62,083 nucleotides of DNA from Candidatus Latescibacterota bacterium (GTDB taxonomy: Bacteria; Latescibacterota; UBA2968; UBA8231), in contig JAJEIO010000034.1 of assembly GCA_022827835.1 (NCBI GenBank), forward strand, positions 1 to 62,083, in the 5' to 3' direction. Below, in pieces: positions 1 through 8,917 of the stretch (position 1 is its first letter; each line of letters starts with the position of its first letter). The notes under the pieces are model-generated. The model saw only the letters and a list, made by a program, of their open reading frames with translations. It was not told the DNA's origin and did no database searches. Made by a program: the position numbers and the translations under genes.

Positions 1-1
1 C

Positions 2-703
2 CTGCCCCTGTCCGAGGAAGTCTTCTGGCCCAACGCCGCGGCTGAACCCTACGATTTGTGGTACGCCAATTCCAAAACAACAATGCCGGGCACCACCGAC
101 TACCACCTCATGTTCCCGCTGCGCTGGCGCTTGATAGACGACTCTTTCAGCTTTGTGCTCGCCGCCAGCCCGGACAATGTGGTGTGGAACTTCGTGCCCG
201 GCGGACCAGTGTGCGAACCCGGCGATGGAGGCACCTGGGTCGAGGGGGCGGTGTCAGCCGGCATCGGCTTAGTACCCTTGCCCGGCGAGCGCATGGGCAT
301 CACCATCTGCGGCTCGCCAGAGCCGCACAAGCACCTGCGCCAGCCTCCGCACGGGCACATTGCCTGGGCCTGGTGGCCCAAGGGACGGCTCGCTGCCTTG
401 GAAGCACCGGTAGAGGGGAGCTTCAGAACTTTTCAGCTAGCAATTGAACAACGCCGCGTCCATCTCAACTTCAAGACCGTGCCCGGCGGCAGCGTCAAGG
501 TGCAGGTCATGGACCGCAAGTACCAGCCCCTGCCCGGCCGCTCATTCGAGGACTGCGACTGGCTAGTGGGCGACCACCTGGATCGCGAAGTGACCTGGCA
601 AGGCGAGGCTGACTTGGGCCACCAAGGCGAAGGGCCGATCTCGCTGGGATTTCAGATGCGCTGCGGCGAACTCTACAGTGTCGAGTTCAAAAATCCCGCC
701 TGA
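2..703 (+). CDS. Beta-propeller glycosidase-like protein, C-terminal part (5' end outside window)
   Basis: The frame is open from the left edge and stops with TGA at 701-703, leaving about 233 residues. The visible part is the last propeller blades plus a C-terminal beta-sandwich. It matches three full-length minus-strand proteins in this window (13871-15388, 19715-21232, 21255-22742). Shared motifs are YHLMFP (LHLMFP and QHLMFF in two relatives), GRLAALEAPVEG (RLVALEAPLEG in the 13871 protein) and VTWQGEADLG (VTWQGKSDL there). From the fold pattern the family probably belongs with five-bladed propeller glycoside hydrolases of the GH32/43/62 type acting on oligosaccharides. No substrate can be assigned, and the catalytic N-terminal part is not in view. 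The following gene starts 171 bp downstream behind its own promoter candidate. Confidence 0.7.
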   Translation: MPLSEEVFWPNAAAEPYDLWYANSKTTMPGTTDYHLMFPLRWRLIDDSFSFVLAASPDNVVWNFVPGGPVCEPGDGGTWVEGAVSAGIGLVPLPGERMGITICGSPEPHKHLRQPPHGHIAWAWWPKGRLAALEAPVEGSFRTFQLAIEQRRVHLNFKTVPGGSVKVQVMDRKYQPLPGRSFEDCDWLVGDHLDREVTWQGEADLGHQGEGPISLGFQMRCGELYSVEFKNPA

Positions 704-745
704 TGTTCAATAGAAAAATCAGGTGCAAGAACCTCTTAAAAATGC

Positions 746-774
746 TTGACATGCTCGTCTAAAAGACATATCTC
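746..774 (+). promoter_or_regulatory. Putative sigma-70 type promoter for the FlgD-domain surface gene
   Basis: A perfect TTGACA at 746-751 is followed after 17 bp by TATCTC at 769-774, in an AT-rich gap between genes. The -35 is consensus and the -10 is weak. It lies about 100 bp ahead of the ATG at 875, which has a strong AAGGAGG site. Confidence 0.35.
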
Positions 775-874
775 TGAGAAATGCGCTCACTTACAATTCA
801 ACTTATTTATTTTTCTTGAGTTATTGATTTTGCAGAACGTAGTCATTCACTTTTTCTCAAACCAAGGAGGCACC

Positions 875-2749
875 ATGCGTAAATTGCGCATTTTGGCCAT
901 TAGTTGGTCAATAGCAGCACTCGCCGTCGGTGCGACGTGGGCACAGGACGAACAGACCTACCCCTCAGGCCCTGATTATGGAGACGCATTTGAGCTACCT
1001 GACATTTCCGGTGAGTTCAATCCAATGGCCGTTTCCACTCAGGATGTGGCCTACGACGGCAACGGTAGCGTGGACATTCCCTTTACCATCAACCAGCGCG
1101 CCACGGTCTGGGTAGTAATCTACCGCAAAGGCAGCAGCGAAACCGGCGAGCGGGGGCCGGCCGGTGCCTGGCTGCGCTTAGAGCCCCAAGATATGTACAT
1201 CGCCACCACCCCGGGTCAAGTCTCCGAAGCCGGCGATGGCACCGTCACTTGGGACGGCAACGACTGGGAGGGCAATGCCGCGGGAGCCGGCGACTACGAA
1301 TTCGACGTGGTCGCGGTCAACAACCTCGACAGGCCGGTCCTGGCCGGTCCTGGGGCGGGCCCTTCGGGGTTCACCGTCCCCAATATTGACACCTCGCAGG
1401 ATCCGCCCGAAATCTGGGTCCAAGAATACGAGCGCGAAGTACCCGACCGGGGCCACAAAGCCGGCGACATGGTCCGCGGCACCTTGGGCACGGACTATCT
1501 GGCCAACCCCAACGCTTGGGAGCGCTGGAATTTCGACTTCGGCTTTGAGGGTGCCCGCACCCTAGGCGGCATGCGCATAGACGATCAGGATCGAGAGATT
1601 TTTTGGACCTCCAATCACAGTGGAGAGTTGGGCGGACTCTACAAAATCCGCATTAACCGCGCCGCTCAATCTTGGGACCGAGTCACCGACTTCGGCACCG
1701 ATGGCTATTCGCCCAATGCCAACGGCGACCGCATCGTCGAATATCAGCCCAAAGGCGATGTGGTGTTCAACGCCCTCTGGGGCCGGCAAGAGGTGCCCTT
1801 TAACGCCGTTGAATTACGCGACAAGACCACTGGCGAAATCACCCAAGCATTCGATATAACCGAGTTCTACAACGTGACCAGAGTCGATGATGACGGCAAC
1901 GAGAGCGTCTCCGGCGCAGGCCCCGCTCAGATCTCGGTGACCGACGACGGCATCTGGGTCTCTTCGTGGGCCCACCCGAACATTCTGCGCCTGGACCACG
2001 ACGGCAATGTGATGTGGGCCAACCGCAACGGCGATTTGTGCGGCGACGCTATTTCCAATGAAGAAGCCGCCGCCATCGGCGCCTTGGGCGGTTCCAGAAT
2101 AAACAACTTGGGCGTCACCGCCGACAAAACCGGCAACCTCGTCTTTATCAATGCCGGCAGTCGGGCGGCGACCATAAGCGCACTCGGACGCGACGGTGCC
2201 TGCGCCTTTGAAATCGAATTCCCCGCTAGCTGGGGCCTGATGCGGCCGGGAGGCACCCGCTTCCTCCTATTGCAGGAGGACGGTCCCTACGACGGCCTCT
2301 ATACAAGAAACGGCATTCGCTTAGAGACCTTTACCTACGGCTACGGGGACGACGAGACCTCTAACCCCTACGGCCCCCATCTGCTGCTCTATACGCCTAC
2401 GGCCTTGGCCTCGGGCAAGTTGGGTGCCGATATCACCGCCATACTGGAGGTGGCCGCCAGCACCCCCGACGCATATAGTCTGGGCAATGCCACTCCCAAT
2501 CCTTTCAACCCGAGCACCGTCATCGAGTTTACCATACCCGATGTCGAAGCACACGTGAAGTTGCAAGTCTTTAATGCCGCCGGTCAGTTGGTGGCCACCT
2601 TGGCCGACCAGACCATGACCGCGGGCAAATACCGGGCCGATTGGGATGCGCGCGATGCCAGCGGCAAGCTGGTCTCCAGCGGCGTTTATTACTACCGCAT
2701 GGAGGCGGGCTCGTTCGTCGAATCGCGGGCGATGACTTTCCTCAAATAA
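875..2749 (+). CDS. Secreted protein with C-terminal FlgD-like / type A sorting domain
   Basis: The protein has 624 residues. The start is ATG 875 because AAGGAGG at 864-870 precedes it and a signal peptide (MRKLRILAISWS.., predicted cut after TWA-Q) begins there; the frame stays open upstream to 746 without either sign. Residues about 60-170 hold an Ig-like module with a WDGNDWEGN..GDYEFDV pattern like FlgD Ig folds. The middle looks like a beta-propeller. The last 90 residues carry ATPNPFNPSTVIEF and ASGKLVSSGVYYYRME, the hallmark of C-terminal sorting or FlgD-Ig domains common in FCB bacteria. It is therefore likely exported and displayed at the cell surface; the ligand or enzymatic role is unknown. 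It is a single-gene unit closed by the hairpin at 2790-2825. Confidence 0.8.
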   Translation: MRKLRILAISWSIAALAVGATWAQDEQTYPSGPDYGDAFELPDISGEFNPMAVSTQDVAYDGNGSVDIPFTINQRATVWVVIYRKGSSETGERGPAGAWLRLEPQDMYIATTPGQVSEAGDGTVTWDGNDWEGNAAGAGDYEFDVVAVNNLDRPVLAGPGAGPSGFTVPNIDTSQDPPEIWVQEYEREVPDRGHKAGDMVRGTLGTDYLANPNAWERWNFDFGFEGARTLGGMRIDDQDREIFWTSNHSGELGGLYKIRINRAAQSWDRVTDFGTDGYSPNANGDRIVEYQPKGDVVFNALWGRQEVPFNAVELRDKTTGEITQAFDITEFYNVTRVDDDGNESVSGAGPAQISVTDDGIWVSSWAHPNILRLDHDGNVMWANRNGDLCGDAISNEEAAAIGALGGSRINNLGVTADKTGNLVFINAGSRAATISALGRDGACAFEIEFPASWGLMRPGGTRFLLLQEDGPYDGLYTRNGIRLETFTYGYGDDETSNPYGPHLLLYTPTALASGKLGADITAILEVAASTPDAYSLGNATPNPFNPSTVIEFTIPDVEAHVKLQVFNAAGQLVATLADQTMTAGKYRADWDARDASGKLVSSGVYYYRMEAGSFVESRAMTFLK

Positions 2750-2789
2750 GGCTCCGCTAAACCGCAGGGGCTTCGCTCCTGTAGCCTCA

Positions 2790-2825
2790 AAGAAGCCGTC
2801 TTGGGTCTTTCCAAGACGGCTTCTT
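2790..2825 (+). terminator. Rho-independent terminator after the FlgD-domain gene
   Basis: A perfect 15-bp stem (AAGAAGCCGTCTTGG at 2790-2804 pairing with 2811-2825) encloses a 6-nt loop. It begins 41 bp after the stop at 2749. The A/T-rich outer bases of the stem can serve as the U-tract side. It overlaps the formal first codon of the next reading frame. Confidence 0.8.
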
Positions 2826-4567
2826 ACTTAGCCGAGGGAGTAAGGGCACTGGTACCAACAATCAATTTTCTGCTCCTAGCCGCTCTCCTCGGCGCTACCA
2901 TCTGCAATGCCCAACCCCGCTTCGCCGATGCAACCCGGGACGCGGGATTGTCCTTCCGCAATTGGTACGGCAACAACAACGCCCTCACGATCCTAGAGAC
3001 GACCGGGTCGGGTGCGGCCTTTTTCGACTACAACGGCGACGGTCGGCTCGACCTGTACATCGTCAACGGCGGCCTAGGCTTTACTGGTCCGCGCTATGCC
3101 GATCTACCGCGCGATGTGCAGCCTCCGCCCAATGGTGCAATCCCGCGCAACGCCCTGTTCCGCAATCGGGGCGACGGCACCTTCGCCAATGTCGGCAAAC
3201 AGACCGGTACCAATGCTAGCGGCTGGGGTTCTGGCTGTGTAACCGGGGACTACGACAACGACGGCGACGCCGACCTGTACGTCACCTACTACGGCCCCAA
3301 TCTCCTCTTTGCCAACCAAGGCAATGGCACCTTTGCCGAGACCGGCGCACTAGCCGGAGTGGACGACAACGGCTACGGCACGGCCTGCGCCTTCGGGGAC
3401 TACGACAACGACGGCGATCTGGACCTTTTTGCGGGCAATTACGTGGTCTTCGATCCAGAAACCACCCTGCTGCCCGGCGAGCAGCGCGATGGCTTCTTCG
3501 GCGGCCAGCGCGGGGTGGCCAGCGTGGCCTCGCCCGAAGCGTTTGCCGGCCAGCCCGATGTGCTGTATCGCAACGACGGCAACAGCGCGTTTGCCAACGT
3601 CAGCACTAGTGCCGGATTCAACGCCGTCCTAGGCAAGACGCTGGGATCCACCTTCCTAGACTGGAACGACGACGGCGATCTAGATCTATACGTGGCCAAC
3701 GACGCCACCCCCAACTTCCTCTACACCAACCGAGGCGACGGCACCTTTGCCGAAGAGGCTCTAACCTTAGGCGTGGCCTACGACGCCGATGGGCGACCCG
3801 AGGGCAGCATGGGTCTGGCCGCTGGCGACTGGGACAACGACGGCGACCTGGACCTAGCGGTGAGCAACTACGAAGGACAGACCGCCACTCTCCACCGTAA
3901 CGACGGCCGCGCCTTCGCCAATATCTCCTTTGCCGCTGGCGTCGCCCGCACCACGCTCATGCCGCTGCAGTGGGGTACGGCTTTCTTCGACTGGGATCGC
4001 GACGGCGATCTGGATATCTTCATTGCCAACGGCCACGTCACTGCTGCCCTAGAGGACTATTTCCCGCAGTCGAGCTACGCCCAGCAGAATAACCTCTTCC
4101 GCAACGATGGTGCTGCCTTCGTCGATCTGAGCGCGCAAGCTGGCCCAGGTCTGCGGATCGTCAAGTCGAGCCGGGGCACTGCGGTCGGCGATTACGACGG
4201 CGACGGCGACGAGGATCTTTTCGTGGTCAACAAAAACGACGTGCCCTCCTTGCTGCGCAACGACACCTCCAGCGACAATCACTGGCTAACCATCCGCACC
4301 TTGGGCCGCAACAGCAACCGCGACGGCATTGGTGCCAGAGTGCGCCTAGTCGCGGGCGGCCAGCAACAACTCAGAGAAGTAGCCGCTGGCTCAAGCTACC
4401 TATCGCATAACAGTCTGTGGCTCACTTTTGGACTAGGGCCGAGTATCTCAGTGGACACCCTAGAAATCCGCTGGCCCAGCGGTTTAATCGACCAATACAC
4501 CCAAGTGACGGGGAATCGTTTTGTAGTAGTAGAAGAAGGGCGGGGCATTGCCACTGTAAAACGCTGA
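2801..4567 (+). CDS. FG-GAP/VCBS repeat protein with ASPIC/UnbV C-terminal domain
   Basis: Up to 588 residues. TTG 2801 lies inside the terminator stem, so the true start is more likely downstream, for example CTG 2849 after the GAGGGAG at about 2831-2837. The signal-peptide-like stretch INFLLLAALLGATICNAQ supports export. Seven calcium-loop motifs of the DYDNDGDLDL type (for example DYNGDGRLDL, DWNDDGDLDL, DYDGDGDEDL) mark blades of an integrin-alpha-like propeller. The last 100 residues are an ASPIC/UnbV domain (GIGARVRL..GSSYLSHN..LEIRWPSG). The family is extracellular; its biochemical function is unproven. A paralogue with the same architecture lies at 51583-53244. The following gene is convergent, 2 bp away. 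Confidence 0.85.
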   Translation: MGLSKTASYLAEGVRALVPTINFLLLAALLGATICNAQPRFADATRDAGLSFRNWYGNNNALTILETTGSGAAFFDYNGDGRLDLYIVNGGLGFTGPRYADLPRDVQPPPNGAIPRNALFRNRGDGTFANVGKQTGTNASGWGSGCVTGDYDNDGDADLYVTYYGPNLLFANQGNGTFAETGALAGVDDNGYGTACAFGDYDNDGDLDLFAGNYVVFDPETTLLPGEQRDGFFGGQRGVASVASPEAFAGQPDVLYRNDGNSAFANVSTSAGFNAVLGKTLGSTFLDWNDDGDLDLYVANDATPNFLYTNRGDGTFAEEALTLGVAYDADGRPEGSMGLAAGDWDNDGDLDLAVSNYEGQTATLHRNDGRAFANISFAAGVARTTLMPLQWGTAFFDWDRDGDLDIFIANGHVTAALEDYFPQSSYAQQNNLFRNDGAAFVDLSAQAGPGLRIVKSSRGTAVGDYDGDGDEDLFVVNKNDVPSLLRNDTSSDNHWLTIRTLGRNSNRDGIGARVRLVAGGQQQLREVAAGSSYLSHNSLWLTFGLGPSISVDTLEIRWPSGLIDQYTQVTGNRFVVVEEGRGIATVKR

Positions 4568-4569
4568 AC

Positions 4570-5721
4570 CTATGGTTTTTCCCCCATAGCGCGGAGGATT
4601 TGTTGCGCCATGCGCTGCAAGTGCTCATCGTCGCCAATGTCGATAATGGCGCGGTACTGCTGGATGGCGGCGGCTTCATTGCCCTGCTCCTGTAGGATGG
4701 TGGCCAACCCAAAGCGCGGGCCGGCAAAGTCGGGCTTGAGGCGGATAGCCTGCTGATAGACCTGGACCGCAGCACCCCTATCGCCGCGAGCGTGGAGCGC
4801 AGCACCTAGATGATTGTAGGTGCGGACATGGCCCGGGCGCAGGCGCAAAGCAGCGCCAAACGCTTGCACGGCCTCGTCGATCCGCCCCTGCTTTTTAAAA
4901 GCCAGACCCAGATTGAAGTGGGCCTGGGCGTAGTCGGGGTTTAGCTCAAGGGCTCGTTGCAAGAGTGCTAGAGCGCCGATGACATCACCGCGACTATAGA
5001 GGATATGGCCTAAATTGTTGTGGGCGCGGCTGTGCTTGGGGTCTAAGGAGATGATCTGGCGGTACTGGGCGATGGCCTCTGCCGCATTGCCCCGCTCATA
5101 GAGCAGCAGGGCCAAACTGTAGCGGGCTGGAACATAGGTAGAATCGGCCTGAATGGCGCGCCGCAAAAATTGGGCCGCTTGCTCCGAATCGCCTTTCTTT
5201 TTTAGAGCCAAGCCTAGATTGTAGAGCGCCTGTACGTGGTCGCGCTCGAGCTCAATCGCTCGGCTGCACGCGGCAATGGCCCCTTCCACATCGCCCAGTC
5301 CGTAAAGGATGGCCCCTAGGTCGCTGTGGGCCTGGGCTAGTGTGGGGTCGAGTTCAATCGCGTGGCGATAGGCTCGCACCGCGCCCTCGACATCCCGGCG
5401 GCTGTACAGCACATTGCCTAGGTAACTGTGCGCCAATGCGTGTTCGGGATTGAGGCGCAAGACCGTGCGGAATGCTGCCAGCGCACCGTCTGTATCGCCG
5501 AGTTGAAAAAGGGCGACGCCCAGTTCGAGGTGGGCGGCGAGACGCTGGGGGTCGAGCTCAATGGCGCGGCGATAGAACGGCACCGCTCCCTCCAAATCGC
5601 CTTTCTCAAAGAGCACCTTGGCGCTGTGATGGGCAATGTCGGCCGCCTCAGAAGCGTCCTTAGCTTGGGCGTGGGCACCGGTGGCGGCAGCGAGCAGAAA
5701 AAAAACAAACAAGCGGGCCAT
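4570..5721 (-). CDS. Exported ten-unit TPR protein
   Basis: The protein has 383 residues with an N-terminal signal peptide (MARLFVFFLLAAATGAHAQ). After it come ten consecutive 34-residue TPR units with the usual A..LG..L...GD...A...A..A..L.P pattern (units such as AHNNLGHILYSRGD and AHFNLGLAFKKQGR). TPR arrays form superhelical protein-binding scaffolds; the signal peptide places this one in the periplasm or on the envelope. The partner is unknown. Nothing but the TPR array and the leader is present, so no enzymatic role is suggested. It is transcribed divergently from the membrane protein gene at 5847, with a 125-bp shared intergenic region, and convergently with the FG-GAP gene. Confidence 0.85.
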   Translation of the reverse strand: MARLFVFFLLAAATGAHAQAKDASEAADIAHHSAKVLFEKGDLEGAVPFYRRAIELDPQRLAAHLELGVALFQLGDTDGALAAFRTVLRLNPEHALAHSYLGNVLYSRRDVEGAVRAYRHAIELDPTLAQAHSDLGAILYGLGDVEGAIAACSRAIELERDHVQALYNLGLALKKKGDSEQAAQFLRRAIQADSTYVPARYSLALLLYERGNAAEAIAQYRQIISLDPKHSRAHNNLGHILYSRGDVIGALALLQRALELNPDYAQAHFNLGLAFKKQGRIDEAVQAFGAALRLRPGHVRTYNHLGAALHARGDRGAAVQVYQQAIRLKPDFAGPRFGLATILQEQGNEAAAIQQYRAIIDIGDDEHLQRMAQQILRAMGEKP

Positions 5722-5846
5722 ATTCTATGCGATTCGGGAAGCAGCGATACAGCTAACCATAAAAATAGGTTCTTTCTTCCCACAACACAGGTTTTACACC
5801 AATTTGAAGGACTAATGTCCTACTCTTTTCAACAGCCCTGTAGCCC

Positions 5847-7787
5847 ATGAACGGTCTGCCGCAGATCACCGCGCGCGCTATTGTCCTCGGTGCCCTGACC
5901 ATAGCCGCCAACTTCTACTACATCGTCAACGTTGGCCAGCGCCTAGGCATAGGCAGCTACGTCCACTCGCAATTCCCCATGGCCACTTTCATGCCCTTTG
6001 TGCTGTGGCTCTTCCTCAATACCGCACTCAGGGCACTCTGGCCGCGCGTGGCGCTCAGCCGCGGCGAAATGCTGACCCTGTTCTCCATGCTGTGGGTGGT
6101 GGGTACGATTCCGCAGTTGGGCTGGATGACCTACTGGACCTCAATTGTGGGAGCACCAAGTTACTTCGCCACCGCCGAGAACCAGTGGGAGGAGATCTTC
6201 TTCGACTACCTTCCCTGGCACGTCTTTGCCAATGCCTCTCCTCGGGTAATCGATCCGTTTTGGTTTGGCCTGTCCGAAGGGGCCTCCATTCCCTGGGACG
6301 GGTGGATCGGTGCCATCGGCCAGTGGCTCGGCGTCTCTATGGCCATGGTAGTCTTCGGCTTCTGCCTGATCGCCCTGTTCCACAAACAGTGGGTCGAGGC
6401 CGAGAAGCTGACCTTTCCACTGGCGCAAATGCCCTTAGACCTGACTCAAGGCTTTGAGGGCAAGCGATGGCCCGAGCTATTTTGCAAGCCCGTCTTCTGG
6501 ATCGGCTTCGCCTTGGTTTTCCTACCCATACTCTACAATATCGCCACCTACTTCGCCCTAGGCCTGCCACCCATCGAATTCTACTGGAAATTCTACGACT
6601 TTCACGCGACGCCGGACTTTTTTCTCACCGTGCGCATTCTGCCGCTGATCATGGCCGTGACCTATTTGTGTCCAGTGGACATCCTCGGCAGCATGATCTT
6701 TTTCCACTTACTAGCCGCGCTCAAGATAGCCCTAATGAAGCGGACCGGCTTTTCCATTGGCGGCTTTGCCGTGGGTGCCGCCGGCCAGCAACCCGAGGCG
6801 CAAAACATCATCTACATGGAGAGCTACGGCGCCCTAGTCTTCATCGGCCTGTGGTCCATCTGGCTGGCCCGACGCCATTTGCGTCAGGTGTGGCACCAAG
6901 TGCGCAGCGGCCAGGGCGAACCGCGCCAAGTCGCGCTCTACCGGCTGGCCTTGGCTGGCCTAATTCTGTCGGGGCTCAGCGTCATCGGCTGGGGAGTGCA
7001 ACTGGGCATGAGCTTGCCCATATCTATTGGCGCTTTCCTGCTGATGACGCTGACTTACTTCGTCATAGCCAAACTCGTCGCCGCCACTGGCTTTGCCTAT
7101 CTCTTGCCCAATAAGCCCCATATCAAAGGCGATTCCTTCCTCATTGAGTTAGTCGGTTCGGCCTTCCAGTCGCCGCGCAGCCTAGTGGCGTTTAAGGTAT
7201 TCACCAGCAATGCCTTCTTCGGCACCTTCCGCATCCCGGCCTGGCCAGCTCTGCCCCACTGCTTCCGCCTGTTCTCCCTAGAGCGGCAGCCCGGACGGCT
7301 GACGGCAATGGTCCTAATCGCCTTTCCCATCGGCTTCGTCGTATTGGCCGTCGAGACAATCAGCTTGGCCTATGAAGGGGGCGGCCTGATTTTCCTCGGC
7401 GGCAAGGCCAACTGGATCTTCGAAGATATGGTCTATCTGCTCAACAACCCCATGCTGCCCGACCTGAACAAGTGGGCGGTGTGGCTCTTTGGCTTTGGCG
7501 AAGCCGCGCTCATCGCCCTGCTGCGCGGCTATTTCCACTGGTTCCCCCTCCATCCCATCGGCCTGGCCTTCCAGCACACGTTCGGTCTCCGCCTCTACTG
7601 GTTCAGTCTGTTTATCGTGTGGGTTGTCAAAATAATCCTGCTGCGCTACGGCGGGGTCAAAGCCTACATCGCTGGCAAACCCTTGTTCTACGGCCTGGCC
7701 ATCGGTTATGTGGTCGGGGTAGTTTTTTCTATGGTAGTGGATCTGATCTGGTTCCCCGCGGAGGGACACCGCATGCACGGATGGTAA
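5847..7787 (+). CDS. Polytopic membrane protein of the DUF6785 type
   Basis: The protein has 646 residues and about 14 hydrophobic segments along its whole length, so it is an inner-membrane protein, transporter-like in appearance. Landmarks are HKQWVEAEKLTFPLAQMP near residue 190, and the C-terminal FPLHPIGLAFQHTF followed by VVKIILLRYGGVKAY. The latter pair recurs in the paralogue at 55065-57005 (WPLHPVGL; LIKLLALHYGGIRLY). I assign it to the DUF6785/DUF6784 family known mainly from planctomycete-like and FCB genomes. The transported substrate is not known. The downstream sugar isomerase gene starts 39 bp later on the same strand and is likely co-transcribed, which hints at a sugar-related substrate (inference). 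Confidence 0.75.
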   Translation: MNGLPQITARAIVLGALTIAANFYYIVNVGQRLGIGSYVHSQFPMATFMPFVLWLFLNTALRALWPRVALSRGEMLTLFSMLWVVGTIPQLGWMTYWTSIVGAPSYFATAENQWEEIFFDYLPWHVFANASPRVIDPFWFGLSEGASIPWDGWIGAIGQWLGVSMAMVVFGFCLIALFHKQWVEAEKLTFPLAQMPLDLTQGFEGKRWPELFCKPVFWIGFALVFLPILYNIATYFALGLPPIEFYWKFYDFHATPDFFLTVRILPLIMAVTYLCPVDILGSMIFFHLLAALKIALMKRTGFSIGGFAVGAAGQQPEAQNIIYMESYGALVFIGLWSIWLARRHLRQVWHQVRSGQGEPRQVALYRLALAGLILSGLSVIGWGVQLGMSLPISIGAFLLMTLTYFVIAKLVAATGFAYLLPNKPHIKGDSFLIELVGSAFQSPRSLVAFKVFTSNAFFGTFRIPAWPALPHCFRLFSLERQPGRLTAMVLIAFPIGFVVLAVETISLAYEGGGLIFLGGKANWIFEDMVYLLNNPMLPDLNKWAVWLFGFGEAALIALLRGYFHWFPLHPIGLAFQHTFGLRLYWFSLFIVWVVKIILLRYGGVKAYIAGKPLFYGLAIGYVVGVVFSMVVDLIWFPAEGHRMHGW

Positions 7788-7826
7788 TAGCTAACCACCG
7801 CAAACCAATTTGAGAAAAGAGGCCCC

Positions 7827-8705
7827 ATGCAACTGAATATCTCCATCAGCCTGTGGAATTACATTCACTATTTCCCCTTGCGAAAAGGCGGCACCAGCTT
7901 CTCCCTAGACCGCGGCTTGGACAGTCTGGCAAAAGTCGTCGACGAAGTGGCTGCCGCGGGTTATGGCGTTGAGTTGTGGCCCAAATGGGCTAGCTGGGAG
8001 TGGACGAGCCCCGCCCGGGAAGCTCTGGTGTCCCAACAATTCGATCTCTACGCCGAGGAGCACCGGCCTCGGCTGGCGCAAATCCTGCGCGGCGTGCGCT
8101 CGAGTTGGCACACGGGCGGCGACAATACCATTGAGAGCTACCACCGCCAAATCGACACGGTGGCACAAGTGGGCAGTCAGGTCCTAGTAGTACACGCGGC
8201 CAATCTCTCTCTCGATGGCCCCGAGCCCAATTTCGATTTTGCCGCCCAAGTGCTGGAGTACGCGCGCCAGAACAACGTCAAAATCGCGCTGGAAAACGCC
8301 TCCGAAGGCGAGCAAGAAGAAGACCCTGAGCTGTGGAACCTGTCCATTTTGCAGCGGGCGCTGGCGCGCTTTGCCGACCTTGGAATCTGCCTCGACACGA
8401 CCCACGTGCAAAAATTCAAACGCTTTCCCCTCAAAGAGTACGTTGATCGGCTGCAAGACCGCATTTGCCACCTGCACATCAGCGATGCTTTGGGCGATGA
8501 CGTGGGCATCGGCCGCCTGCACACCATGCCGGGCACCGGCAAAATACCCGCAGCGGATTGGCGCTACCTGCTCAATGCCCTAGCGGCGGTCAATTTTCAA
8601 GGGGATGCGGTACTCGAAATCAAACCTCTAACCCCAGTGCGCATCGCACAGCAAACCGACGAATTCTTCGCCACCTGCGCCCAATCGGCCGACGTGATGG
8701 GCTAA
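7827..8705 (+). CDS. Sugar phosphate isomerase/epimerase family TIM-barrel protein
   Basis: The protein has 292 residues, the usual length for the AP-endonuclease-2-like TIM-barrel isomerases. Candidate metal ligands follow the family order: E156 in IALENASEGE, D190 and H193 in CLDTTHVQK, H217 in CHLHISD and E264 in LEIKP. A GAGG site precedes ATG 7827. Such enzymes isomerise or epimerise free or phosphorylated ketoses and inositols using a divalent metal in the cytoplasm. The exact substrate cannot be read from sequence. It forms a probable two-gene operon with the upstream DUF6785-type membrane protein. Just 9 bp after its stop begins the 29-bp inverted repeat that opens the insertion zone. 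Confidence 0.8.
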   Translation: MQLNISISLWNYIHYFPLRKGGTSFSLDRGLDSLAKVVDEVAAAGYGVELWPKWASWEWTSPAREALVSQQFDLYAEEHRPRLAQILRGVRSSWHTGGDNTIESYHRQIDTVAQVGSQVLVVHAANLSLDGPEPNFDFAAQVLEYARQNNVKIALENASEGEQEEDPELWNLSILQRALARFADLGICLDTTHVQKFKRFPLKEYVDRLQDRICHLHISDALGDDVGIGRLHTMPGTGKIPAADWRYLLNALAAVNFQGDAVLEIKPLTPVRIAQQTDEFFATCAQSADVMG

Positions 8706-8714
8706 CATTTATTG

Positions 8715-8743
8715 AGAAGCGTTTTTAAAAGGGAATTATATAC
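8715..8743 (+). repeat. 29-bp inverted repeat, left copy (flanks NYN cassette)
   Basis: Begins AGAAGCGTTTTTAAAAGGGA and ends ATTATATAC. It is the exact reverse complement of 9664-9692. The two copies enclose the NYN gene. No target duplication is visible outside them. Confidence 0.9.
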
Positions 8744-8833
8744 TGTGGACGACCCCCCTTTTGGGCTGGAGAGACGGCTATAGAACAGCGAGCGGGCGGC
8801 GGCGGAACTGAGTGAAAGGTGGGATAAAAAGAA

Positions 8834-8875
8834 ACGCCCCTTGCGGGGCGTCGGGCCGGAGATGCTATCTCCGGC
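8834..8875 (-). terminator. Two tandem hairpins; the first reads as a minus-strand terminator
   Basis: Hairpin one pairs ACGCCCC (8834-8840) with GGGGCGT (8845-8851); read on the minus strand it is followed by TTTCTTTTT, a U-tract. Hairpin two is a perfect 9-bp stem, GCCGGAGAT (8855-8863) with ATCTCCGGC (8867-8875). No minus-strand gene ends here, so the terminator is an orphan. The rest of 8744-8917 holds no gene that I can see. Confidence 0.5.
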
Positions 8876-8917
8876 GGGGTAATATGTACACGATAGCTTA
8901 TTAGTTAGCAGTTGTCA

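Noticed and set aside
746..874. N-terminal extension of the FlgD-domain gene from a TTG at 746
   Set aside because: It overlaps the -35 box, has no ribosome site and places a signal peptide internally; ATG 875 with AAGGAGG is better.
875..2749. Calling a complete type IX secretion system from the sorting-type C-termini
   Set aside because: No PorU, PorV, SprA or other core T9SS gene is in the window; FlgD-type domains occur in FCB bacteria with and without T9SS.
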